From assembly GCF_002775205.1 (NCBI RefSeq), contig NC_036458.1, positions 682,983 through 746,982 on the forward strand: a stretch of 64,000 bases of DNA, read 5' to 3'. Each line of letters starts with the position of its first letter. Position 1 is the stretch's first letter. The stretch comes from Xiphophorus maculatus. Taxonomy: Eukaryota; Chordata; Actinopteri; Cyprinodontiformes; Poeciliidae. Position numbers and translations under genes: made by a program. Under the pieces are notes generated by a model that made no database searches, had not been told where the DNA came from, and worked only from the letters and a program-made list of their open reading frames with translations. Of this stretch, positions 1-9,574 are shown piece by piece.

Positions 1-173
1 GCAGCTAACAAGCTAAGCTGGCTCGGCGGCTCGCAGCTTCTCTCGGTGTGGTTAGTTAGTTTGAGACGCACCGGCTCCATCCACAGTACGGTGCCCCTCA
101 CAGCGATCTGGTGGAACATTCACGCCCGGCATAGGGACACCGAGTTCGGACATCAGCTTACAAACAGGTGAAA

Positions 174-3100
174 ATGATTAAGCTGTTCTCCCTGAAGCAG
201 CAGAAGAAAGACGAGGAATCTGCTGGAGGAAACAGAGCCGGAGCCGGGGGGAAGAAAGCCAGTGCGGCCCAGCTCCGAATACAGAAAGGTGGGTCAGTAA
301 CCCGACCGGGGCCCGCTTAGCTGCCCAGCGGGGCTTCCTGGCCGGGTACCGAGCAGTAAACAGCGGGTAAAAACAACCGCTCTGGAGGAGGATCAGTACG
401 TCCAGGCCGGCTGTTGTTACCCAGGCAGGCTAACAGTTAGCCTGCCTGGGTAACCAGGAGCTAACGACTGCTAGCTCCCCCTGCCATAGTTAAAAACAAA
501 CTGAGTCGGAGCTAAAACGTTCACACCCTGCTATAACTATACCCAACACCTGCCTAATCCCAGGTACCATGGAAACCTGGTTTAATCAGAGGCATTAATC
601 TGTTAAAATGGTTTAATCAGAGGCTTTAACCAACTAACCTGGTTTAATCAGAGGTTTTAACCAACTAACCTGGTTTAATCAAAGGTTTTAACCAACTATC
701 CTGGTTTAATCAGAGGTTTTAACCAACTAACCTGGTTTAATCAGAGGTTTTAACCAACTATCCTGGTTTAATCAAAGGTTTTAACCAACTATCCTGGTTT
801 AATCAGAGGTTTTAACCAACTAACCTGGTTTAATCAGAGGTTTTAACCAACTATCCTGGTTTAATCAAAGGTTTTAACCAACTAATCTGGTTTAATCAGA
901 GGTTTTAACCAACTAACCTGGTTTAATCAAAGGTTTTAACCAACTAACCTGGTTTAATCAGAGGTTTTAACCAACTATCCTGGTTTAATCAGAGGTTTTA
1001 ACCAACTATCCTGGTTTAATCAAAGGTTTTAACCAACTAACCTGGTTTAATCAGAGGTTTTAACCTTATTTAATCAAAAACCTGTTATTTGTGATTAAAC
1101 CAACTAACCTAAACCAGGTTTAACTTCTGATTAAGCCGGCTGTAATCACAGGTTTTAACCAGCTGTTGGAGGTCACGGGGCGTTTTGGTGAATCCTGACT
1201 GAACCAACATGTCTGCTCGGCCCGGTTCCACCGGGTTCTGACCGGCTGCTGGTTCTTCCTGAACATCATCACCTTTAATTCTGATGCTGTTACCACAGCG
1301 ATGATAAAACTCCAGATCTGTCCCTCCTGCTAACCTCCGTGTTTTCTGTTGTGAGCTGAAGCGCTGGGTTCAGGATGATGATGATGATGTTTGTGTTGCA
1401 GACATCAATGAGTTAAACTTGCCAAAGACGTGTGAAATCAGCTTCCCTGATGACGACGACCTCCTCAACTTTAGGCTCATCATCTCGCCAGACGAGGTGA
1501 GTTCAGGAACTCTAACAGCATTAAAAACATGGACGATAACGTTTTGCTTTCTCATGATGTAATGGTAATATTAGTTTATTAATAATCACATTTTCTTGCT
1601 GCATCTGTAGTTTTTTCCAGTTCTTTATATTTTCCTTATTTTTTATGTTTCAGCCTTTTTCCTAACTGGATTAAATTTTGATTTTTCCTCTAATTCTTCA
1701 TCCAGCATCCCGTAATAATAATGGGACATGATGAAGATGATGATGATAATGTTTTCCTCATTCCTTGAACGTCTGATCTTTAACGAGCTTTTTGGTGACA
1801 TTCAATCCGGCAGCCATTTTGGTCTGGTCTCAGTCTCTCTGCTGCGTTCAGGGCACATCGGGACGTTGGAGCGTGCTGCATTGAATGTTCAGGGTTCCTA
1901 CTGAGTCCAGCAAAGTAAAGAATATCTTCCTGATGTTCACCTGGTGTAGGCGGGTTCCCAAACTGGTCTAAAATTCACTGATTGTTTATTCAAAACTTGT
2001 ATTTTGGTTTTGAATCTGTTCCAGTAGAAGCTCAGCTGTGGTCCAGTTGTACGTTTTGGTGTAAAAACGGGTCAGAACCATGAGGTTGTAGATGGAGGCA
2101 GGAGTGAAATGTGGTGATGGAGACGAGTTTTTCTTCATCATGCACATTAAATGTTTTTTTTCTCTTTCAGGGTTTTTACAAAGGAGGAAAGTTTGTCTTC
2201 AGCTTTAAGGTAAAATTTTTGTTTGAATTTTGGCAGAAATTCTTCTTCACACCCGGATCCAGTTCAGATCATTAGAACATTGAGTTCCAGTTTCTGAAAT
2301 GAAACTGGAACTCATATATTACACATAATTATCACACATAAAGTGAAATATTTCAGCTTTAAGATCAGTCTCAGACCCGGTATTCCGACCCGGTGTTCCG
2401 ACCCGGTGTTCCGACCCGGTCTGTGTGTTCCAGGTAGGACAGGGCTACCCCCACGATCCCCCCAAGGTGAAGTGTGAGACGATGGTTTATCACCCCAACA
2501 TCGATCTGGAGGGAAATGTCTGCCTAAATATTTTAAGGTCAGTTTACAGAACCAGACCGGACCAGGAGGTTCTGTTGTGTCCAGTCTGTCAGTCATCTTT
2601 AGATTAATTTTATTGAATAAATTGGGTTAAAACTGTCTGAAAGTCCTATTTCTGACCTAAATAACAAAGCATTCTGACATATTTAGATAATGATAGATGT
2701 TTGCTCAGTTCTTGTATGCAGTCAGTAATAAACTGAATTGTTTTCTGTTGTGATAAATGAAGATGTTGCTAACGGCTGTCTCTGCTCTTCATCCAGAGAG
2801 GACTGGAAGCCGGTTCTGACAATAAACTCCATCATCTACGGTCTACAGTATCTATTTCTAGTGAGTTCAATCTGACTAGTAAAAAACATTTCAGTTCCTT
2901 TTTGAAAACAATAAATAAATAAAGCATGTTATTAGTCCTGTTCAGTCCACTTCTACCCTATTCCAGTCCATCTGCCTAGTCAAAGTCCGGCCAGATTGGT
3001 GAGGTGTGAACGCTAGTTGACCTCTGACCTCTGGTCCTCCAAACCTCAGTCTGGGTCCGGTTGAAGTGAACTCTGGTTCAGTTTGAATCCATATGTAAAC

Positions 3101-4123
3101 GCCAGAAACCGCTCCAAAAGCAGGAAGTGGAATGCAGCGCAGGGCATTCTGGGTAAACACAACCAAAGCTAACATGCTAGCCTAGCGCTAGCAGCAGAAA
3201 TGGCTCCTGGTCTTTAGCCAAAGACTAAAGAGAAAAATCTGACGCCTCCATCTTGTTTCCATCTGGTGAAGAAGGAAGTTGCTCTCAGTGTCTTCAGAGG
3301 TTTTTGTGTGGTTTCCTTTAGTGATTCTTGGTGCAGCGCCCCCACAGGCCAGGAGGGGAACAGGTTGGTTTGGGTCAGAACCACAGCAGCTGGAGGTGGA
3401 GCAGATGGTGGAGTTCTGGTTCCAGTAGAACCAGTAAAACAGCTTTAGTCTGTTTTCCCTCCACTGCCACTGGAAACATTTAGTATGAAAACATTTTTTA
3501 TTTAGTAGATATTTCTTATCTATTTTTTATTGTTGTTGATCAGCAACTACATGTACTGATAGTCTAAATGTCTTCCTTTGACATTTATTACATCCCAGAT
3601 TCTGTGCTGATGATCACAGATAAGTTAGTCTCGAGTAAAGCCAGAGTTTCCCTCGCTGGACGTTCAGCCTGGTGGGCCTCCAGGCTTTTCCTCTCGCCCC
3701 GCCAGGCTTTATGTCTTTATTTTAAATTCAAGTGAAGGCAATGAAGCTCGTTTTACAGTTGATGCATGCGTCCTTTCACCCAGAATGCTCTGCTTGGATC
3801 ATGTTGTTGCAGAGCAGGTCCATCTCTACCAGTCAACAGTTTGGAAACCGGTTCAGAACCAGAACAGTTTGGACCCAGTGAGAGCTATCAGCGAGAAACA
3901 TTTAGGTTCTGGTTCCAGGTGGTTCTGTTCAGCTCAGCTAATGTTCCTGACCCCAACTGATCATGTGACCTCTGACCCCCAGGAGCCAAACCCGGAGGAC
4001 CCGCTGAACAAGGAGGCAGCGGAGGTTCTGCAGACGAACCGGCGGCTCTTTGAGCAGAACGTCCACCGCTCGCTGCGAGGCGGCTACGTCGGCGCCACCT
4101 ACTTCGAGAGATGTCTGAAGTAG
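174..4123 (+). CDS. ube2m: NEDD8-conjugating enzyme E2 M (UBC12), six coding exons
   Basis: Exons: 174-288, 1402-1496, 2171-2209, 2434-2537, 2797-2860, 3983-4123, all GT-AG, giving 185 residues (human UBE2M has 183). The enzyme takes NEDD8 from the UBA3-NAE1 E1 by thioester and passes it to cullins with RBX1/DCN1. Visible are the N-terminal [12 protein letters not shown] docking peptide that binds the E1, the UBC core with HPN (in [11 protein letters not shown]), the catalytic Cys in NVCLNIL at about residue 113, and the C-terminus ending YFERCLK. The start is the first ATG of exon 1 and matches the family N-terminus exactly. A small glycine-rich insertion after the docking peptide accounts for the two extra residues. 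The gene is intact. Intron 1 carries a palindrome and a minisatellite. Identity is near certain from recalled family sequence; exon limits rest on splice consensus and frame. Confidence 0.96.
416..454. repeat. Perfect 19-bp inverted repeat with a 1-nt spacer
   Basis: The left arm GTTACCCAGGCAGGCTAAC (416-434) is matched exactly by its reverse complement at 436-454, with a single A between. It lies in ube2m intron 1, about 130 bases after exon 1. No flanking target duplication was seen. Confidence 0.95.
572..1066. repeat. 31-bp minisatellite in ube2m intron 1
   Basis: About 15-16 tandem copies of a 31-bp unit built on CTGGTTTAATCAGAGG followed by TTTTAACCAACTAAC. Units differ mainly at two sites (CAGAGG or CAAAGG; CTAAC or CTATC). 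The CAAAGG variant recurs at roughly every third unit, which suggests 93-bp multimer duplication. Degraded units extend to about 1165. Confidence 0.95.
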
Positions 4124-4639
4124 CCCCGCCCTGTCCCGCCGTCCTCCAAGCTCCTCCCACTCCCCCTCTCCCACTGTCTGCCTGGCCCCTCCTTCCTCCT
4201 CGACTCCTCTTCGGTCGCCATGGCGACGGGAAGCAGGACGACGCAACGCGCTTTCCAGTTTTACCACAGAAGAAGAAGCTGCACCTCCCTCTCCTCCTCT
4301 TCCTCACCTGTCCCCTCCTCTTCCTCCTCCTCCATTTTTGTTTCACTTCAGCCATGATACGCCACGGGGGGGGGGGGCACCAACGACGACACATCTGAGC
4401 GGACTCTGCTGAGGAGGAGGAGGATGAAGGCTGGGTGCTGAGGATGGACAGATGTGGGGGGGAGGGGTGATTGTGAATGTTGCTCTGGTCAACGTCACAA
4501 CGCCCATGATAATGATGCTCACCAGATTGTTTTTCTGTTTTTATTTTGCGTGCGTGGCGAAGATGCCTGACATCACACAGGTGGTCTGTAGGACACGCCC
4601 CTTCCTGTCACCACCTTCATTCATTGGCTACAGATCAGA

Positions 4640-5260
4640 GAGAAAGCAGCAAACTCCAAACGGCTTCCTGCAGGAAGTCTAGCAAAGGGGGCGGGGCTTC
4701 TCACTTCCTTCCTGCAGGAAGTCTCTGATTGGATGGCTTCTCGGTCTTGAAAGGGGGTGGAGCTTCTCTCTTTGATCCTACCGAGTCTAACAGAGGGGGC
4801 GGAGCTTTGTCCTAATGTTTTTGCACAGTTTATAAAAGAGGCGGAGCTTTTCATGCAGGAAGTATAAAAGATGGGCGGAGCTTTTTGCTTTCTATCTGTG
4901 GGAATTTCTTCACTTGTTTTTGTAGAAGAAGTCTCTGATTGGATGATTTGGTCTTCTTAAAGGGGGCGGAGCTTATTTCTTTGTTCCACAAGAAGTCTAG
5001 CAGAGGGGAGGGGCTTCTCACAAGCCTCTGGGTAGATCTTGGATTGAGAGGGTGAGGTTTCTCGTTATTAAACGTGGGCGGAGCTTTGTCCTAACATTTT
5101 TGCACAAAGTTTGAAAAAGGGGCGGAGCTTTCCCGAGTGTTCCTGCAGGAAGTGTACCAGATGGGTGGAGCTTTTTGCGTTCTTAAAGTAGGCGGGGCTT
5201 CTCACTGCACTCTCGCAGGAAGTGTAACAGAGGGGCAGAGCTTCTAAATCGGAGGGAGCA
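4640..5260 (+). repeat. Degenerate array of GGCGGAGCTT and CTGCAGGAAGT boxes
   Basis: About a dozen copies of a GG(C/T)GG(A/G)GCTT box recur every 40-110 bases (near 4690, 4756, 4799, 4841, 4874, 4967, 5005, 5080, 5121, 5166, 5201, 5235). They alternate with copies of (T)CCTGCAGGAAGT and of 'GCACA(A)GTTT'. Spacing and flanks are imperfect, so this is an old, diverged tandem duplication. Confidence 0.75.
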
Positions 5261-5768
5261 GATTCGCCTTAATTTTTTTCTTAAATATTTTAAGTTTTTT
5301 TAGCTTAAAGTGGCCACAACGCCCCCTGCTGGGGTGCTGTGGTAGGTCAGGGGTCTGAGTAAAGGGGAGGAGCTAGTTTTAAGGGGAGGGTCTAGGATGA
5401 GTAGCAGGTGGGAGGGGCTAACTCTTGATGGAGGGAACATGCCTTAAAGTCTTTGTAGCTGTTGATTGGCGGGTCGATTGGCATGGGCGGGGCTTATTCC
5501 TGTAGGAGCCAGCTGATAGGACAAGATGGAGTCTATCTGTTTGGAGTTTGCTGCTCAATAAATCCCATGGAATGTTGGTGGGCGGGGCCTAGTACGATGT
5601 GGGCGGGGCCTAGCTTAGTGGGGTGCTTGTTTAAATGAGTGGGGTGTGGGTGGGCTTTTGATTTTTATTTTGGGGTGGGTTTGGGGGGGAGGGGCTTGAA
5701 ATGTTACGATTCTATTGTGTATATTGAAACCCCAGCTGTTCACTTTGACTGCAATATGATTTATGTTA

Positions 5769-5774
5769 AATAAA
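5769..5774 (+). terminator. Candidate distal polyadenylation signal for ube2m
   Basis: AATAAA in the context GTTAAATAAAATATGAAC, downstream of the GGCGGAGCTT array. An earlier AATAAA at 5557-5562 is an alternative. Confidence 0.5.
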
Positions 5775-5925
5775 ATATGAACTTGAATGACGAGAAAACT
5801 GTTGACCTCTGGCTTCGGACGACACCAACACGAAAACCAGGAGTCACCTCAACGCTGAAACAAGCACATGAATTCACACTAACAATTATTTTGTAAATTA
5901 AATATTAAAGTGAAAAGATGGGATC

Positions 5926-6520
5926 AGAAGTTTTACATACACCTTTTTTCTCACTTGACGTTAAGTCAGACCAAACTGCTCTAGGTTCAGGTCAAAACCT
6001 GAAATTATTTCTTTTTCCTAAAAGCCTAAATCACAGGTGTCAAACTCCAGTCCTCGAGGGCCGCTGTCCTGCAACTTTTAGATGAGCCTCTGCTGCACCA
6101 CACCTGAATAGAATAATTAGGTCATTAAGGCTCTGGAGAACTGATCTACACAAGGAGGAGGAAATTAAGCCATTTCATTCCAGTGTTTTGTACCTGTGAC
6201 GCATCTAAAAACTGCAGGACAGCGGCCCTCGAGGCCTGGAGTTTGACACCCCTGGCCTAAATGATGATAAAAACTGACAGATTTATTTATTATCTTAAAA
6301 TCTGAAGTTGACATACACCTCAGGTCACTAGTTCTCATCCATTCCTGATAGAACCAGTAGAACTGGGTCAGGCTTGTAATCAATCAATGTTATGTAGCGC
6401 ACCAGATCCTCCTGCCCCACAGCATGATGCTGCCACTCCCATACTTCAGTTAGGATGGTGGTCATGTCCAAACGCTCTGTTTAGTCCCTAGAAACGGTTT
6501 TTGTCCCCTCATGGCTTCTT
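5926..6520. mobile_element. Degraded Tc1-like DNA transposon remnant
   Basis: ATCAGAAGTTTTACATACACC (within 5931-5952) resembles the terminal inverted repeat of teleost Tc1-like elements, and TCTGAAGTTGACATACACC recurs near 6300. CCCCACAGCATGATGCTGCCA (6415-6435) is a box common in this repeat class; a near copy occurs at 49649. No transposase frame survives. A hAT-type MITE is inserted at 6032-6254. Family assignment is from memory of consensus motifs. Confidence 0.45.
6032..6254. mobile_element. hAT-type MITE with 8-bp target duplication
   Basis: This 223-bp element has long terminal inverted repeats. It opens with CACAGGTGTCAAACTCCAG and closes with CTGGAGTTTGACACCCCTG, and complementarity continues through the CTCGAGGGCCGCTGTCCTGCA block. 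It is flanked by a perfect 8-bp direct repeat GCCTAAAT (6024-6031 and 6255-6262), the size expected of hAT transposition. It has no coding capacity. Confidence 0.9.
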
Positions 6521-6544
6521 AATTTGGCAGAGGCATCTGCCAAG

Positions 6545-8385
6545 CTAAGGCATCATACAGAGGGAGAATAGAGAAGCAGCTCAGGAGCAACAACACCAGG
6601 CAGGTGTGGCAGGGTGTTCAGCACATTACAAGCTACAGATCCAGCAACCAGCCATGCATGGAGGGAACCACTTCCCTGGCAGAGGAGATGAATATCTTCT
6701 TTGCCCGCTTTGAGGTGACACCTACCACAGCTCCATCACAGCTGCCTGTCCACAGCAGCTCTGCTCTCACAGTAGAGGAGAGTGAGGTGAGGCAGGTGAT
6801 GAGGAAGGTGAACCCAAGGAAGGCTGCGGGACCTGACGGTGTGTCGGGACGGGTGATTAAAGGCTGTGCAGACCAATTGGCTGGAATCTTCACAGAGATT
6901 TTTAACCAGTCCCTGTCTCAAGCCACTGTCCCTCCCTGCCTAAAGTCCTCTACCATTGTCCCCCTGCCGAAAAGACCCAACATCAACACCCTGAACGACT
7001 ACCGTCCAGTGGCACTCACACCGATCATCATGAAGTGCTTGGAGAGACTGGTGCGGAGTCACATCCTCGCTGGCCTGCCTGCTGAGCTGGACCCTCTCCA
7101 ATTTGCCTACAAAGCAAAGAGGTCCACAGAGGACGCTGTATCCACAGCACTTCATGCTGCCCTGACCCACTTAGAGAAGCAGGAGAGCTACGTCAGAATG
7201 CTCTTTGTGGACTTCAGCTCAGCATTTAATACCATACTTCCCCAACGTCTGGTGTCCAAGCTAGCAAACCTTGGGCTCCCATCAGCCACCTGCAGTTGGA
7301 TCCTGGACTTCCTAACAGGTCGCTCCCAGAGGGTCAGACTGGGCCCCCACACCTCTACTGCTCTGAGCCTGAACACCGGATCGCCACAGGGTTGCGTGCT
7401 CAGCCCACTTCTCTACACCCTCTACACTCATGACTGTCTCCAACCACCTCAGCAACAAGACCATAACGTTTGCAGATGACACGACTGTTGTTGGTCTCAT
7501 CTCAGGCGGGAAGGGGGAGCTGGAGTACAGGGATGAGGTGAAGCGGCTGTCAGAGTGGTGCAAAGTCAATAACCTGCTCCTCAACACCTCCAAAACAAAG
7601 GAGCTGGTGATCGACTTCAGGAAGAACAAAACGGACATCCAGCCTCTCACCATCAGTGGGACCTGTGTGGAGAGGGTCCCAGTGTTCAGGTTTCTGGGCA
7701 TGGAGTTGGAGGACAAGCTAACCTGGAGCACCAACACCAAGGAGCTGTTGAAGAAGGCACAGCAGAGACTGTACTTTCTGAGAATACTCAAGAAGAACCG
7801 TCTCCCCTCAGACCTGCTGCAGGCCTTCTATCACTGCTCCATAGAGAGTGTGCTCATGTACGGTCTGTGTGTCTGGTACGGCAGCAGCACATCCGCGGAC
7901 AAGAAGGCGCTCCAGAGGTTTGTTAGGGCAGCAGAGAGAACCATAGGCTGCCCCCTCCCCACTATGGAACAGATTTACACTTCCAGGCTCCACAAGAAAG
8001 TTTTGGACATTTTAAATGACTCTTCACACCCTGGCCATGGTCTCTTCCTGCTGCTGCCATCAGGCAAGAGATACAGAGCAATAAAAACCAGGACAAATCG
8101 CCTAAAAAACAGTTTTTACCCGATGGCAATCATGGCACTAAATTCAAAGGCATAAGAACTTCTGCTCTTGACACCACTTTGTTAAAAATGTCAATTCTGT
8201 TGCGACACCTCCAGGCGCTGCAACCATCTTCTGATGTCTATTTATTCTCATTTTGTACTATTTATTTCTTTATCTTGGTATATTATGTATATACACATAA
8301 CCTGCATCTTAACTCGAGTCGAGCAAATCTCAATCTGGTTGTAATCTGTTGATGACAATGACAAATAAATCTTATCTTATCTTCC
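6545..8385 (+). mobile_element. 5'-truncated L2-clade LINE with reverse transcriptase
   Basis: The reverse transcriptase part of ORF2 is readable in two frames, about 6556-7479 and 7430-8155. Visible are the fingers motif NPRKAAGPDGVSGRVIK, LNDYRPVALTPI, the palm motif LFVDFSSAFNTI, the NTGSPQGCVLSPLLY block, and the catalytic FADDTTV. The frames shift just before FADD, apparently by loss of two bases near 7435, so the copy is inactive. No endonuclease domain remains. The 3' end has the short tandem tail ATCTTATCTTATCTT (about 8371-8385) typical of L2-type elements. The copy looks fairly young because most of the frame is open. Confidence 0.88.
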
Positions 8386-9143
8386 TTGCTGAGCGGCCCT
8401 TCAGCCTGTTGGGACAGGACAGTTCCGGCCTCCGCCTGCAGGGGGCAGTGTTTGTTCTCAAACCAATGATCTGATGAATGTGTAAAGCAGGTTTCATCAA
8501 CGGTGCAGTTTAAAGTGTTTTTACATGATAAAAACTTTATAGTGGCAGAATAAAGAGAAACAATAAAAAATGTAACTCAGACTAGAATTAATCTATAATC
8601 CAGTTATTAACCAAACCAACTCTAAACAGTTTAGTCTGGATTTAAAGGAACTCAGGGTTTCAGCTGTTTTGCAGTTTTCTGGAAGTTTGTTCCTGATCTG
8701 TGGTGCATAGAAGCTGAATGCTGCTTCTCCATATTTGGTTCTGGTTCTGATGCAGAGCAGAACCAGAACCTGAGTGGTCTGAAGGTTGATATTTGATTTA
8801 TAAACTAAAATATTTTAAAGTTTATTCTGTGAGCCACAGGGAAATCCTTCCAGCATTTTCCTTTAGCCGGTTTTCCAACTCAGATCTACTGTAAGAACTG
8901 CTTCCTTATGCAAATAACGACAAAACCAAATCAATTCATTTACTAAACTAGAACTCTAAAACAACTGATTATTCTGTATGTTATAGACATATTGTACATT
9001 GCCACAGGTTTTTTCTCCCATATTTTATTATTAAAGTAGGAAAAACTCCACATTTTCACCATAATACCATCCAAGTATCTCCATTAGTATCTTAAGTTCT
9101 TCACAGATTGGCTTCATAGACTACAAACTCTGTGCCTCTACAT
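8386..9143. other. Intergenic stretch with a dispersed repeat fragment
   Basis: No gene is seen. About 8500-8860 reads like a common teleost interspersed repeat (key phrases GTTTGTTCCTGATCTGTGGT and GAAGCTGAATGCTGCTTCTC), but I cannot assign its class. The remainder is AT-rich. Minus-strand TTTATT near 9025 could be a polyadenylation signal for the TRIM gene. Confidence 0.4.
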
Positions 9144-9352
9144 CAGGGGTGTCAAGCTCCAGTCGCTGTTCTGCAGGTTTTAGATGAGCCACAGGTACAA
9201 AACCCTGGAAGGAAACGGCTTCATGACCTCCTCCTGGTGTGGATCAGTTCTCCAGAGCCTTAATGACCTGATTATTCTGTTCAGGTGCTGCAGCAGAGGC
9301 TCATCTAAAAGTTGCAGGACTGCTGGCCTCCAGGACTGGAGTTTGACACATG
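9144..9352. mobile_element. Second hAT-type MITE, inverted relative to the first
   Basis: The left end CAGGGGTGTCAAGCTCCAG and right end CTGGAGTTTGACACATG form inverted repeats. The interior (TTAATGACCTGATTATTCTG and CTCATCTAAAAGTTGCAGGA) is the reverse complement of the element at 6032-6254. It is flanked by the direct repeat TGCCTCTA (9133-9140 and 9353-9360), extended to TGCCTCTACAT. No coding capacity. Confidence 0.85.
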
Positions 9353-9574
9353 TGCCTCTACATGATATCTATGTACATAACTCATTCATTTTAACTTATA
9401 AATCACTACATCTAATATATTATTACATAATCGTCTTAAAGGAGGAAAAGGCTCCTCTATCTGAGGATCCTGTGGGTTCATCTGCGGTAAACCTCCACGT
9501 TCTGCAGGAGCTCCACCTCTTCCTTCCCCACTCCCTAAAGTCTGAGCCTGATTCTGGTCCAGGCCCGGTTCCCC

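Larger units (their letters stand above)
4124..5790 (+). other. ube2m 3' untranslated and downstream region
   Basis: There is no coding gene here. The stop codon is followed by a pyrimidine-rich stretch, then a long run of GGCGGAGCTT-type boxes, then G-rich sequence. AATAAA signals lie at 5557-5562 and 5769-5774, so the 3' UTR may be as long as 1.65 kb. The actual cleavage site cannot be fixed from sequence. Confidence 0.6.

Noticed and set aside
6604-8155. Reverse-transcriptase frames as a host gene
   Set aside because: Domain content and 3' tail identify a frame-broken L2 LINE.
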